Below, in pieces: positions 33,934 through 43,114 of a stretch of 50,152 nucleotides of DNA. The position numbers were made by a program, and so were the translations under genes. Source of the DNA: an uncultured Eubacteriales bacterium (GTDB taxonomy: Bacteria; Bacillota; Clostridia; Christensenellales; CAG-138); contig CADCJW010000001.1 of assembly GCA_902801845.1 (NCBI GenBank), forward strand, positions 274,719-324,870, given 5' to 3'. Numbering within the stretch: position 1 is the stretch's first letter; the number at the start of each line of letters is the position of its first letter. The notes under the pieces are model-generated. The model did not search any database. It was not told where the DNA came from and worked only from the letters and a program-made list of their open reading frames with translations.

Positions 33934-35466
33934 ATGAATGAGTTTAACAAACAACGGGTCATGATCGCGGGCAAGGTGCAGGAAAGCATCACGTCGGTGC
34001 TGCCTATCCTCTGCATCGTGTGTTTGCTGTGCCTGTTCGTGACGCCGCTGCCCACGGGACATATGCTCTCCTTCCTGGTGGGGTCGCTGTTCGTGGTGGC
34101 GGGAATGGGTCTCTTTACTGTGGGCGCAGAAAGCTCCATGACTCCTATCGGAGGCAGGATCGGCTCCACCCTGACCAAGTCCAAGAATCTGCCCCTTATA
34201 TTGATAATCAGCTTTCTGTTAGGTGTGGCGGTCACCGTCTCTGAGCCCGATCTGCAGGTTTTGGCCAACTCTGTGCCCCACATCCAGACCGTGGTGCTTC
34301 TCGTCGTGGTGGGCGTGGGCGTGGGGCTGTTTCTATCCCTCGCCATGCTCCGCATCCTCACCGGTGTCAAGCTCCGGTATCTATTGCTGGGGCTATATGG
34401 TCTTATCTTTATTCTTTGTGCGTTTGTGGATAGAAGTTTCCTTTCTGTGGCCTTCGATTCCGGCGGCGTGACCACCGGACCCATGACCGTGCCCTTCATC
34501 CTGGCCATGGGCGTTGGCGTCAGCCATATCCGCAGCGACAGCAATGCGGAGTCGGACAGCTTCGGCCTGGTGTCGCTGTGCTCCGTGGGGCCCATTTTGG
34601 CGGTATTGGTGCTGAGCCTCTTTTACGGTCAGGGCGAGGGAGCCGTTTCCACCGCTGCGGCCGCCCACGAGACCACTACGGAGCTGGGGTATTCGTACCT
34701 GTTCGCTTTGCCTGATTACCTTAAGGAGACCGCCGTGGCCCTGCTGCCCATCCTGTGCATCTTCCTATTGTTCCAGGTCGTTTCCTTCCGCATGAACGGC
34801 AGGAACTTCTGGAAGATCATGATGGGCATTGGGTTCACCTATCTCGGGCTGGTGCTGTTTTTGACGGGGGTTAACGTGGGCTTCGCCTCTTTGGGCAGCG
34901 TGCTGGGGGCAGCACTGACGCAGGGACCTTTGCGGTATGCGCTGGTTCCCTTGGCCATGCTTCTGGGCTGGTTTATCATCTCCGCGGAGCCCGCGGTGCT
35001 GGTGCTGCAAAAGCAGATCGAGCAGGTGAGCTCCGGAGCCATCTCCGGACGCTCCATCAAGCTGGGGCTGTCGGTGGCCATCGCTCTCGCTATGGGCGTC
35101 TCCATGCTGCGGGTGCTGACGGGGCTTTCGCTTCTCTACTTTCTGATCCCCGGCTATGTGCTGAGCCTGGGGCTGTCCTTCGTCGTGCCGGACATGTACA
35201 CCGCCATTGCCTTTGACGCGGGCGGCGTAGCCTCCGGGCCCATGACCGCCGCCTTTATGCTCCAGTTCATGATCGGCGCCAGCAGCGCTCTCGGCGGTAA
35301 CGTCCTCTCCGACGCCTTTGGGATCGTGGCCATGGTGGCCATGATGCCCCTCATCACCATCCAGCTCCTGGGTGTGCGCGCGGCCATTGCCGAAAAGCGC
35401 ATGGCGAAACAGACGGAAGTCTACGGCGAGGCGGACATCATCGAATTGTGGGAGGTGGCCCAATGA
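33934..35466 (+). CDS. DUF1538 polytopic membrane protein with internal duplication
   Basis: A 510-residue membrane protein with 12 or more helices. Two halves each carry a similar motif, FDSGGVTTGPMTVPF near residue 174 and FDAGGVASGPMTAAF near residue 427, followed by an S/N-rich loop and a D-F-G segment, which shows an inverted or tandem duplication as in transporters. DUF1538 proteins are of unknown function. No Shine-Dalgarno sequence is visible before the ATG at 33934; a later ATG (codon 10) has none either. The stop overlaps the PII-like gene. A transporter controlled by that protein is the natural inference. Confidence 0.88.
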   Translation: MNEFNKQRVMIAGKVQESITSVLPILCIVCLLCLFVTPLPTGHMLSFLVGSLFVVAGMGLFTVGAESSMTPIGGRIGSTLTKSKNLPLILIISFLLGVAVTVSEPDLQVLANSVPHIQTVVLLVVVGVGVGLFLSLAMLRILTGVKLRYLLLGLYGLIFILCAFVDRSFLSVAFDSGGVTTGPMTVPFILAMGVGVSHIRSDSNAESDSFGLVSLCSVGPILAVLVLSLFYGQGEGAVSTAAAAHETTTELGYSYLFALPDYLKETAVALLPILCIFLLFQVVSFRMNGRNFWKIMMGIGFTYLGLVLFLTGVNVGFASLGSVLGAALTQGPLRYALVPLAMLLGWFIISAEPAVLVLQKQIEQVSSGAISGRSIKLGLSVAIALAMGVSMLRVLTGLSLLYFLIPGYVLSLGLSFVVPDMYTAIAFDAGGVASGPMTAAFMLQFMIGASSALGGNVLSDAFGIVAMVAMMPLITIQLLGVRAAIAEKRMAKQTEVYGEADIIELWEVAQ

Positions 35467-36116
35467 ATTACGTGCTCTCCATCATCAACCCCTATGGGGT
35501 CAACATCATGAAGAAGATATGTGAGGAGCTGAATTTGCCCATCGTCCTGTCCACCCCCTGCAAGGGCACGGCCACCCGCAGCATGCTGGACCTGCTGGGC
35601 ATGGAATCCAGGGACCGGCGGCTGTTCATGACGGTGGCGGGCCCCGAACAGACGAAAAAGCTTATCGAGGAGCAGCGCAAACGACTGTATATCGACGCCC
35701 CCGGCAACGGCGTGACCCTCGGCGTACCCATCAAAAGCGTAGGAGGCGCAAAGACTTTGGCATTTTTATCCAACGGGCAAAACGTGAAGGGAGCGCCCAC
35801 CCTTAACTATGACTACGAACTCATCCTGGTCATCGCCAACCAAGGCGCCACGGACCAGGTCATGGACGCAGCCCGCTCCGCCGGAGCTCGTGGCGGCACC
35901 GTGGTCCACGGCCTCGGCACCGGCAGCAAGAACGCGGAGAAGTTCTACAAGGTCTCCATCGCTTCAGAGAAGGAGGTCATCCTCATCGTCTCCGCTGCCG
36001 AGCAGAAGGCCGCCATCATGAAAGCCATCATAGAGAAGGCCGGCCCTGATACCAAGGCCGGCGCCATCACCTTCTCCCTGCCCGTCAGCGATATCGCCGG
36101 GTTCGGGATCGCGTAG
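35463..36116 (+). CDS. PII-like (GlnB-fold) two-domain signalling protein
   Basis: A 217-residue protein whose two halves both look like the GlnB ferredoxin-like fold. The second half carries GGTVVHGLGTGSK and KEVILIVSAAEQKAAIMKAI, matching the PII region around the T-loop and C-terminal strand. The canonical T-loop tyrosine site of GlnB is not seen. The ATG overlaps the DUF1538 stop (ATGA) and has GGGAGG upstream, so the two are translationally coupled. PII proteins sense nucleotides and control transporters, so regulation of the DUF1538 protein is likely; the ligand is unknown. Confidence 0.85.
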   Translation: MNYVLSIINPYGVNIMKKICEELNLPIVLSTPCKGTATRSMLDLLGMESRDRRLFMTVAGPEQTKKLIEEQRKRLYIDAPGNGVTLGVPIKSVGGAKTLAFLSNGQNVKGAPTLNYDYELILVIANQGATDQVMDAARSAGARGGTVVHGLGTGSKNAEKFYKVSIASEKEVILIVSAAEQKAAIMKAIIEKAGPDTKAGAITFSLPVSDIAGFGIA

Positions 36117-36139
36117 CATCCGATAGAAAGAAGTCCTTT

Positions 36140-36631
36140 TTATTCCCTGCGTCCCGTTCGGATAAAGTGACCTTCCTGAACGGCAGCGAAGGTGGCAACG
36201 GCGCAGAGGGGTATGGCCGTGTATTTCAATTCTATGCAGGACAACGTCAGCGGCAGGAGAAACAGCAAAACGCCTGTCGCTTTGTTCATAGGGGTATGAA
36301 GCGATATGAACCGCTTCTCTACCACATATCCGGACACGATGTTTACGGCTTTTATCAGGGCGATGAGAGCGATCCAGCCATATAGCCACCCGGAAAGGTC
36401 CAGGATCGGCAAAAGCTTACAGAGGCAGACCGCTGCCAGGACAAGATCCGCTATGGTGTCCAGCTTCGCCCCAAGGTCGCTGACGGTGCCGGTCCTTCGC
36501 GCCACAAAGCCGTCCAGCATATCCGTGACCCCGGCGAAAATGTACACCGCGAAAAAAGCCGGCGAAAGCGCCGGACAGAAGAGCAGCGCCACGCTGGCCA
36601 GGATGCGGAGGATGGTGATGAGGTTCGCCAT
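36140..36631 (-). CDS. CDP-alcohol phosphatidyltransferase family protein
   Basis: A 163-residue membrane enzyme with the complete family signature: D, two residues, DG, two residues, AR, eight residues, G, then two Asp (from DMLDGFVARRTG to LGAKLDTIAD). About five helices. It transfers a CDP-linked lipid head group or diacylglycerol; PgsA, Pss or cardiolipin-type chemistry cannot be distinguished. It lies ten bases after recN. The ribosome site is weak and distant (GGGAG within recN). Confidence 0.9.
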   Translation of the reverse strand: MANLITILRILASVALLFCPALSPAFFAVYIFAGVTDMLDGFVARRTGTVSDLGAKLDTIADLVLAAVCLCKLLPILDLSGWLYGWIALIALIKAVNIVSGYVVEKRFISLHTPMNKATGVLLFLLPLTLSCIELKYTAIPLCAVATFAAVQEGHFIRTGRRE

Positions 36632-36640
36632 GAAAAACGA

Positions 36641-38314
36641 TCAGTTCTCCCGGGCGCTTCTGAGCAGGTTCCGGGCGTGCTGGATGGCCAGGGGGTCGTT
36701 GACGCTGCCCATGATGCGCGCAAGCTCCGCCGGACGCTCCTCCTCCGAGAGGGGCTTCACCGCGGACCGGGTGCTCTCCCCCAGGGTCTCCTTGTAGATG
36801 TAGTACTGCCGATCCGCCCGGGCCGCGATCTGAGCGAGGTGGGTCACGCAGAGAAGCTGATGGGCTCGGGACAGCTCCTGCATCTTCTTGGCCACGGAAT
36901 TGGCGATGAGACCGGAGATACCGGTGTCGATCTCGTCGAAGATCAGGGTGTCGATGGCGTCCGCGTGGGACAGGGCCGCCTTGAAGGCGAGCATGACCCG
37001 TGAGATCTCTCCGCCGGAAGCCACCCGGACCAGAGGTTTTTCCGGCTCACCCTTGTTGGCGGAGAAGAGGAAGGACATCTCGTCCACCCCGTTTTCGGAA
37101 AGGTCCTCCGGTGAAAGGGGCGAAAAGCCCGCGGAGAAGGAGGCGAAGGGCATGCCCATGTCCTTCAGGTTCGCCTCGATGGCCTGTTTCAGCCGGTTGG
37201 CCCCCGCCTTGCGACGCTCCGACAACAGCCGGGCATCCGCCGTAAAAGCCGAAATGGCCGCCTGTTCCGCCTGCTCCAGCTCCGTTAAGCGGTCCTCGCC
37301 GCCCAAAAGCTCCGCCTGCTCGGCGCGCAAGGTTTCCCCGTATTCCAATATTTCTTCGATGTTGGCCCCATATTTGCGCTTGAGCTGCTCGATCTGATAG
37401 AGCCGACTCTCGATCTCGTCCAGGGCGTTGGGGTCGAAGGAAAGGCCGTTGAGGGCGTCCCGCAGGGAATAGGCCACGTCCTCCAGGGAGTAGTACGCCT
37501 CCTCCGTCTGCTGGGCGGCAGCCTGATATTCCTCCCCATACTCCCCCAGGGCAGACAGACACCGTTTGGCCTCGGAGATCTGGTTCAGGGCCCCCTGTTC
37601 CTCATACAGGGCGTCGTACGCCGCCTGCAGGTTCTCCTCGATGGCGGCGAAGTTCTGCAGCTGCTTTTTGCGGGTCTCCAGCTGCTCCTCCTCTCCAGGC
37701 TGAAGCTGCGCGGAGTCTATCTCCTTCAACTCATAGGCGATCACGTCGAGACGGCGTGCCCGTTCCTTTAGGCTGCTCTGCAGCTTCTCCCGGGCGCTGC
37801 GGGCGTCCAGAGCCTGCCGCCGCTCCTGCTGCATCCGGGTCAACAGACCGTCCCTGTCGCTTTCCGCAAAGGCGTCCAGCAGCCCCAGATGGGTCTTGTC
37901 GTTCAGCAGGGATTGATGGGCGTGCTGGCCGTGCATATCCACCAGCAGGTCCCCCACGGTCTTCAGCTCCGCGGCGCTGACAAGGGTGCCGTTGATCCGG
38001 CAGACGCTCTTGCCGCTCATATACAGCTCCCGGTAGAGGACGACCTCCTCCCCGTCATAGAGCTCGTGCTCCAGGAGATACTCCGCCGCCGGCGTCCCCT
38101 CCTGTACCGTGAAGAGGGCCTCCACCGAGCCTTTTTGGGCCCCGGTGCGGATGCTCTCCCGATAGGCGCGCTCTCCCAGAGCCAGCCCCACCGCCTCGAT
38201 AAGGATGGATTTGCCGGCGCCGGTCTCGCCCGTCAGTGCAGAAAAGCCCTCCTCGAAGTCCAGGGAGAGCTTGTCGATCAATGCGATATTGGATATGGTC
38301 AGGTGCCTGAGCAC
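36641..38314 (-). CDS. recN: DNA repair protein RecN
   Basis: A 557-residue SMC-like ATPase for double-strand break repair. Walker A is TGETGAGKS (residues 28-36), a long coiled coil fills the middle, and the C-terminal half has the signature VASGGEISRVMLAFKAAL and Walker B LIFDEIDTGISG. The start codon is GTG with AAAGGAG upstream. The argR-recN pair is conserved in Firmicutes. Confidence 0.96.
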   Translation of the reverse strand: MLRHLTISNIALIDKLSLDFEEGFSALTGETGAGKSILIEAVGLALGERAYRESIRTGAQKGSVEALFTVQEGTPAAEYLLEHELYDGEEVVLYRELYMSGKSVCRINGTLVSAAELKTVGDLLVDMHGQHAHQSLLNDKTHLGLLDAFAESDRDGLLTRMQQERRQALDARSAREKLQSSLKERARRLDVIAYELKEIDSAQLQPGEEEQLETRKKQLQNFAAIEENLQAAYDALYEEQGALNQISEAKRCLSALGEYGEEYQAAAQQTEEAYYSLEDVAYSLRDALNGLSFDPNALDEIESRLYQIEQLKRKYGANIEEILEYGETLRAEQAELLGGEDRLTELEQAEQAAISAFTADARLLSERRKAGANRLKQAIEANLKDMGMPFASFSAGFSPLSPEDLSENGVDEMSFLFSANKGEPEKPLVRVASGGEISRVMLAFKAALSHADAIDTLIFDEIDTGISGLIANSVAKKMQELSRAHQLLCVTHLAQIAARADRQYYIYKETLGESTRSAVKPLSEEERPAELARIMGSVNDPLAIQHARNLLRSAREN

Positions 38315-38327
38315 GGTCTATGCTCCT

Positions 38328-38777
38328 TTATTTCATCATCTTCTGAAAACGTTTGATGATCTCAGAGGTATTCTTCCCTTCCCGGACTGCCACGAAGATG
38401 GTGTTGTCCCCGGCGATGGACCCGGCGATCTCCGGCCACTTCAAGGAGTCGATGGCCTCGCCGGCCACGGAGGCGCTGCCCGCGATGGTTTTGATCACGA
38501 TCAGGTTCCCGGCGTTGGTGATGGACACGACGCAGTTGGAGAACAGACGAATAAACCGCTCCTGCAGATCGGATTCCGCCTTTTCCACGGTGGCGTATTT
38601 ATAGTTGCCCTCGCTGGTGAGAACCTTGATGAGCCTCAGCTCCTTGATATCACGGGAAACGGTGGCCTGGGTGACCTGAAAGCCCTGCTCCCCCAAAAGC
38701 CTTGCCAGCTCTTCCTGAGTCTCTACATCTTGGGACGCGATGATCTTGATGATCATGGCATGTCGTTTCGTCTTCAT
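38328..38777 (-). CDS. argR: Arginine repressor ArgR
   Basis: A 149-residue hexameric regulator. The N-terminal winged helix contains TQEELARLLGEQGFQVTQAT and SRDIKEL; the C-terminal arginine-binding domain has the conserved GDNTIFVAVR. It represses arginine synthesis and activates catabolism when arginine is bound. It sits between nadK and recN, the usual Firmicute order. GAGG lies before the ATG. Confidence 0.96.
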   Translation of the reverse strand: MKTKRHAMIIKIIASQDVETQEELARLLGEQGFQVTQATVSRDIKELRLIKVLTSEGNYKYATVEKAESDLQERFIRLFSNCVVSITNAGNLIVIKTIAGSASVAGEAIDSLKWPEIAGSIAGDNTIFVAVREGKNTSEIIKRFQKMMK

Positions 38778-38801
38778 GGTTTCTGCCTCGTTTGTTTCAA
38801 T

Positions 38802-39584
38802 TTATGTCAGCCGCTCACGAATGCGGCTATAAAGATCCATCTGTCCGAACCGAAGGAAGGATACCCTATCCTTGGAACCCGTGATCAAAAGGGACTCCCC
38901 CTTTGTCACCCGGCACACCCTTTGACCATCCACCGCGGCCATGCCCTCGTCATGCTCCACCAGCTCGATCTGGCTGTCCGACCGGACCACGACGGGCCGG
39001 GCGTGGAGCTTGTGGGGGCAGATGGGCGTGATCACCATGGCGTCCAGCCCCTCCGGGACGATGGGTCCTCCCGCAGAGAGATTGTAGCCGGTGGAGCCTG
39101 TGGGCGTAGCTACCATGACCCCATCCGCAGCAACCGTCCAGACCGGTTTACCGTCGATCCGCACGCCGATCTCCGTAACGCCGGAGAAGGAAAGCTTGTA
39201 GAGCACCGCGTCATTGAGACAGCGGTAGGTCCGCCCTGTGCTCACCCGGCAATCCAGCATGGCTCGCCGCTCCATCCGGTAGTCCCCGGCTTGGAGCCTG
39301 GGCAGTGCCTGCAAAAAGCCCTCCTCCGTCAGTTCCGTCAAAAAACCCACCCGTCCGAAATGGACTCCCAGGATGGGAAGCCCGGCGGACAAGGCCACCG
39401 GAACGTGGCGGATGATGGAACCGTCGCCGCCGATGACGACGAGTATGCCGTCCTCTCCCTCTGCCGGAGCATGCTCCTCCAGCTCAGCGCATAAAAAACC
39501 ATAGCCTGTCGCTGCATCCATCATGCGCTTGCGGGCGTCAAAGGTGGCCGGTTTTTTAGGATTCGCCGCAAAGAAAAGGTTCAA
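38802..39584 (-). CDS. nadK: NAD kinase
   Basis: A 260-residue enzyme phosphorylating NAD to NADP. VVIGGDGSIIR (GGDG at about residues 52-55), FGRVGFLTEL and ATPTGSTGYNLSAGGP are the family motifs. The start is a TTG at 39584, preceded by GAGGG at seven bases; this gives the usual MNLFFAANP-type N-terminus, while the longer frame overlaps the promoter. It has a strong promoter and leads nadK-argR-recN-pgsA-like. Confidence 0.93.
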   Translation of the reverse strand: MNLFFAANPKKPATFDARKRMMDAATGYGFLCAELEEHAPAEGEDGILVVIGGDGSIIRHVPVALSAGLPILGVHFGRVGFLTELTEEGFLQALPRLQAGDYRMERRAMLDCRVSTGRTYRCLNDAVLYKLSFSGVTEIGVRIDGKPVWTVAADGVMVATPTGSTGYNLSAGGPIVPEGLDAMVITPICPHKLHARPVVVRSDSQIELVEHDEGMAAVDGQRVCRVTKGESLLITGSKDRVSFLRFGQMDLYSRIRERLT

Positions 39585-39615
39585 AGCATTGCCCTCGGAT
39601 GAATACTGCAGTCGT

Positions 39616-39644
39616 ATTATACAGTATGTTTCCCGAAATTTCAA
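39616..39644 (-). promoter_or_regulatory. Promoter of nadK-argR-recN
   Basis: TTGAAA (39644-39639) and TATAAT (39621-39616), spacer 17, minus strand. The -10 box lies 32 bases before the TTG start. Confidence 0.85.
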
Positions 39645-39663
39645 TACAATTATGAATATTTTT

Positions 39664-40485
39664 TTAACAAATTACATGAAAATTATGACTATCGTCTACG
39701 ATCGAGGCGATTTTTGCCTCGAAATCCCAGGATTCGCCAGCGGGGATCGCCGCCCTGTTGCACAAAAACAGCAGAAACTCTATATTTCCCTTGGGACCGG
39801 TGATGGGTGAAAAAGAAAGGTCTTCCACGCTGTATCCGATCTGTTGAGCAAAGCGGATTATGTTTATACATACATCCCGATGGATAGACGCCTCCCGGAC
39901 CACCCCATTCTTGCCCACCTGGCCCCGGCCCGCTTCGAATTGGGGCTTGATGAGGGCCACCACCTGTCCTTCCGGTTTCAGACACGCCTTAAGAGGCGGC
40001 AGTATGAGCTTCAGGGAGATAAAGGAAACGTCGATGGATGCAAAATCGAATAGACCGTCGAACCAGGCGGGTTCCATAAACCGGGCATTGCGCCGCTCCA
40101 TGACCGTGACCCGGGGATCGTTTCGAAGCTGCCAGGCCAGCTGCCCGTAGCCCACGTCCAGGGCGCACACATGCTTCGCGCCGTTCTGCAGCATGCAGTC
40201 GGTAAAGCCGCCGGTGGAGGCCCCCACGTCCAGGCAAACCTTATCCTGCAGGGAAAGGGGGAACACCTTCAGCGCCTTGTCCAGCTTCAGCCCGCCTCGG
40301 CTCACGAAGGGAATGGGATCGGACTGAACCTTCACCTCATCCTCCGAGCGCACTTCCTCCCCCGCCTTTTCCGCTTTGCGGCCGTTGACATAGACCTCCC
40401 CGGCCATGATCATGGCCCGGGCCTTCTCCCGGGAGGGGGCCAGGCCCGCCTCCGCCATATACACGTCGAGACGCTTTTTTTCCAT
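39664..40485 (-). CDS. tlyA: TlyA family rRNA 2'-O-methyltransferase / hemolysin A homolog
   Basis: A 273-residue protein with an N-terminal S4 RNA-binding domain (RLDVYMAEAGLAPSREKARA) and a FtsJ-like SAM domain (LDVGASTGGFTDCML, IDVSFISL). TlyA methylates rRNA riboses in mycobacteria; in Firmicutes it is usually found, as here, next to dxs, nadK and argR. Two adjacent ATG codons overlap the dxs stop (ATGATG); I prefer the second, seven bases after GAGGT. Confidence 0.92.
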   Translation of the reverse strand: MEKKRLDVYMAEAGLAPSREKARAMIMAGEVYVNGRKAEKAGEEVRSEDEVKVQSDPIPFVSRGGLKLDKALKVFPLSLQDKVCLDVGASTGGFTDCMLQNGAKHVCALDVGYGQLAWQLRNDPRVTVMERRNARFMEPAWFDGLFDFASIDVSFISLKLILPPLKACLKPEGQVVALIKPQFEAGRGQVGKNGVVREASIHRDVCINIIRFAQQIGYSVEDLSFSPITGPKGNIEFLLFLCNRAAIPAGESWDFEAKIASIVDDSHNFHVIC

Positions 40486-42314
40486 CATAACGACCTCATC
40501 TGCTGCACGGCCCGCTCCATGGCCGCCTCATCGATGCCGCCCAGGGTCCTTTGGCGAGCCACGGAAGCATGGGGCATGGACCCGTCCGGCAGGCACAGCA
40601 GCCGCACCTTCAGTTCCGGACAATATGCCGCCACATAGAGGCCCAGGGCCGCCACGTTCTCCTCCGCCACGATGAGCTTGCACCTCTGTTCACGCAGGCG
40701 GTCCAATAGATCATAATCCAACGGCTTCAGGAATCGAGCTTCCACCAGGCCGCAGCCGATCCTTTCCGCCACCCGGCGTGCCATGGGCACCAAGGAACCC
40801 GCAGCGATAATGACCACGTCCGTCGGGGGGATCAGGGTCGCCCACCGTCCATAGACCACAGGCTCCTCCCCGTCTCCCTCGGGCAGCGTCCCCCGGCAGT
40901 AGCGGATGGCCGCCGGCTCCTGCCGCTCCACCGCCAGGCGGACCATGACCCGCAGCTCAGCCAAGGTAGCGGGTTCATACACGGAAAGGTTCGGTATGGC
41001 ACATAGGAGCGCCGGATCGTAGATCCCCTGATGGGTCTCCCCGTCCTGCCCCACCAGGCCTGCCCGGTCCACGCCGATGACTACAGGGAGTTTCTGCAAG
41101 CAGACGTCGTGACAAAGCTGATCCACGGCCCGCTGCAGGAAGGAGGAATAGATGGCCGCCACAGGCCGCAAGCCCTCCGCCGCCATGCCGGCGGCCATGG
41201 TGAGGGCATGCTCCTCCGCGATGCCAACGTCAAAGGCCCGATCCGGGAACCGCTCGAAGAAGGGACGCAAGCCGGTGCCGTCCCGCATGGCGGCGGTGAT
41301 GGTGACGATGTGCTCATCCTCCTCAGCAAGCTGCATCACCGTCTGGCCGAACACCTCCGAGCAGGAGACGCTTCCGGAATAAGCAGTGGCTCCCGTATCC
41401 GGAGAGAAGGGTGCGATCCCATGGAATTTTTCCGGATTTTGCTCCGACAGGGCGTATCCCTTGCCCTTTTGGGTGAGGACGTGGACCACCACCGGCCTCT
41501 CCAGGGCCCTAGCTTCCTGCAACAGGGAGATCATCTGGGGGATATCGTGGCCGTCAATGGGACCGAGATAGGTGAAGCCCATCTCCTCAAAGAAGGTGTT
41601 CTGCAGCACGAACCGCTTGATCCGGTTCTTGAATCCCTCTATCCTGTGGGACACGCGACGGCCCATCACGCCCGTTTCCAGCACCCGGACCACGAACCGT
41701 TTCAAGCGGTTGTAGCCCCGGCTGGCCCTGAGGCGGGACAGGCTCCGGCTCATGGCGCCCACATTTTTGGAGATGGACATCTCGTTGTCGTTGAGCACCA
41801 CCACCAGGGGCAGCTTACTGTCCCCGCCGTCGTCCAGCGCCTCGTAGGCAAGGCCGCCGGTGAGCGCGCCGTCGCCGATGACGGCCGCCACGTGACCGGG
41901 CTCATGCAAAAGCTGTTTTGCGCGCACCATGCCCAAGGCTGCGGACAGGGAGGTGCTGGCGTGACCGGTGTTGAAGGCGTCGTAGGGGCTCTCCTCCCGT
42001 TTGGGGAAGCCGGAAATGCCCCCCTCCTGCCGGAGGGTGGTGAAGGCGTCCCGCCGTCCGGTCAAGATCTTATGGGCATAGGCCTGGTGACCGACGTCGA
42101 AGATGATCCGATCCTTCTCCTCCGTGTAGACCCGGTGCAGGGCGATGATCAAGTCCACCGCCCCCAGGCTGGCAGCCAGGTGTCCCCCATTTTTGGACAC
42201 GCAATCCACCATATAGCCCCGCACCTCCTCCGCCAAAGCGGGGAGCTGCTCCTCCGGCAAGGCCATCAAATCCTTGGGGCCGTTCAATTGTTGCAAAAGA
42301 GGATACTCTTTCAT
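40485..42314 (-). CDS. dxs: 1-deoxy-D-xylulose-5-phosphate synthase
   Basis: A 609-residue thiamine-diphosphate enzyme condensing pyruvate and glyceraldehyde-3-phosphate, first step of the MEP isoprenoid pathway. DVGHQAYAHKILTGR, the ThDP motif GDGALTGGLAYEALDD ending in LNDNEMSIS, and the transketolase domain (AEEHALTMAAGMAAEG) are present. It overlaps ispA by four bases, so precursor and prenyl chain synthesis are made together. Confidence 0.97.
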   Translation of the reverse strand: MKEYPLLQQLNGPKDLMALPEEQLPALAEEVRGYMVDCVSKNGGHLAASLGAVDLIIALHRVYTEEKDRIIFDVGHQAYAHKILTGRRDAFTTLRQEGGISGFPKREESPYDAFNTGHASTSLSAALGMVRAKQLLHEPGHVAAVIGDGALTGGLAYEALDDGGDSKLPLVVVLNDNEMSISKNVGAMSRSLSRLRASRGYNRLKRFVVRVLETGVMGRRVSHRIEGFKNRIKRFVLQNTFFEEMGFTYLGPIDGHDIPQMISLLQEARALERPVVVHVLTQKGKGYALSEQNPEKFHGIAPFSPDTGATAYSGSVSCSEVFGQTVMQLAEEDEHIVTITAAMRDGTGLRPFFERFPDRAFDVGIAEEHALTMAAGMAAEGLRPVAAIYSSFLQRAVDQLCHDVCLQKLPVVIGVDRAGLVGQDGETHQGIYDPALLCAIPNLSVYEPATLAELRVMVRLAVERQEPAAIRYCRGTLPEGDGEEPVVYGRWATLIPPTDVVIIAAGSLVPMARRVAERIGCGLVEARFLKPLDYDLLDRLREQRCKLIVAEENVAALGLYVAAYCPELKVRLLCLPDGSMPHASVARQRTLGGIDEAAMERAVQQMRSL

Positions 42315-43114
42315 GCTTTTCTGGTAGAAATCCGATCCGTCAGCGTCAACAGGTAGGTTGCTGCCGCCCCTTCATATCCGGCTAAAAGGGCGCGGATATC
42401 CTGTGCCAATGCTTGTATTTCCTGCCGGGTCCGTTCCGTTCCCAGCAATGTCACGTAGGTGAGCTTGTCCTCCGCCTCGTCCTTCTCCCGATCCAAAAGG
42501 TCGTCGGTCATCTGGAACAGCAGTCCCAGCTTGTCCGCAAAGGTCCGCAAGCGGGATGCATCCGCCGCATCACAGCCCCCTCGAAAGGCGCCGGAAAGAC
42601 AGGCCGCCCGAAAGAGGGCCCCGGTCTTGAAATCGTGGATCCGCTGCAAAGACGCCCTGTCCCGGGCGGTCACGTTAAGATCCAGGCTCTGCCCCGCCGC
42701 CATCTCAAGCGCCCCCTGAAAGATGGCCTTCTTGGCCGCTTCCTGCCCGGGGACGTCGCACAAAAGGCGCATGGCCATGGTGAGCAATCCGTCCCCCGCC
42801 AGGATGGCGTTCCCCTCCCCAAAGGCCTTGTGGCTGCTGGGCTTGCCCCGCCGCATATCGTCGTCGTCCATAGCGGGCAGATCGTCGTGGATAAGGGAAT
42901 AGGCATGGATCATCTCCAGCGCCGCCGCGAAGGGCAGAGCGTCCTCCGCCCGACCGCCCACCAGCTCGCAGCAGGCCAGACACAAGCAGGCCCGGATGCG
43001 CTTGCCGCCGGAAAGAAGGCTGTAGCGCATGGAACGGGCGAACAGCTCCGGCAAATCGAAGCTGCCGCTGTACCGGTCGAGGGCTTTTTCAATGAGGGGC
43101 AGATAGTCCTTCAT
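42311..43114 (-). CDS. ispA: Polyprenyl (farnesyl/geranyl) diphosphate synthase
   Basis: A 267-residue trans-prenyltransferase. First aspartate motif DDLPAMDDDDMRRG and second motif FQMTDDLLD are intact, with SGGKRIRACL near the start. Length and neighbours (xseB, dxs) match IspA/FPP synthase. It supplies the undecaprenyl phosphate pathway. It overlaps xseB and dxs by four bases each. Exact chain length is not provable from sequence. Confidence 0.94.
   Translation of the reverse strand: MKDYLPLIEKALDRYSGSFDLPELFARSMRYSLLSGGKRIRACLCLACCELVGGRAEDALPFAAALEMIHAYSLIHDDLPAMDDDDMRRGKPSSHKAFGEGNAILAGDGLLTMAMRLLCDVPGQEAAKKAIFQGALEMAAGQSLDLNVTARDRASLQRIHDFKTGALFRAACLSGAFRGGCDAADASRLRTFADKLGLLFQMTDDLLDREKDEAEDKLTYVTLLGTERTRQEIQALAQDIRALLAGYEGAAATYLLTLTDRISTRKA

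Noticed and set aside
39650..39690. Possible ArgR box (TATGAATATT with a poor second half) between nadK and tlyA
   Set aside because: Only one half matches the ARG box consensus and it lies outside the nadK promoter, so the argR neighbourhood alone does not justify calling it.
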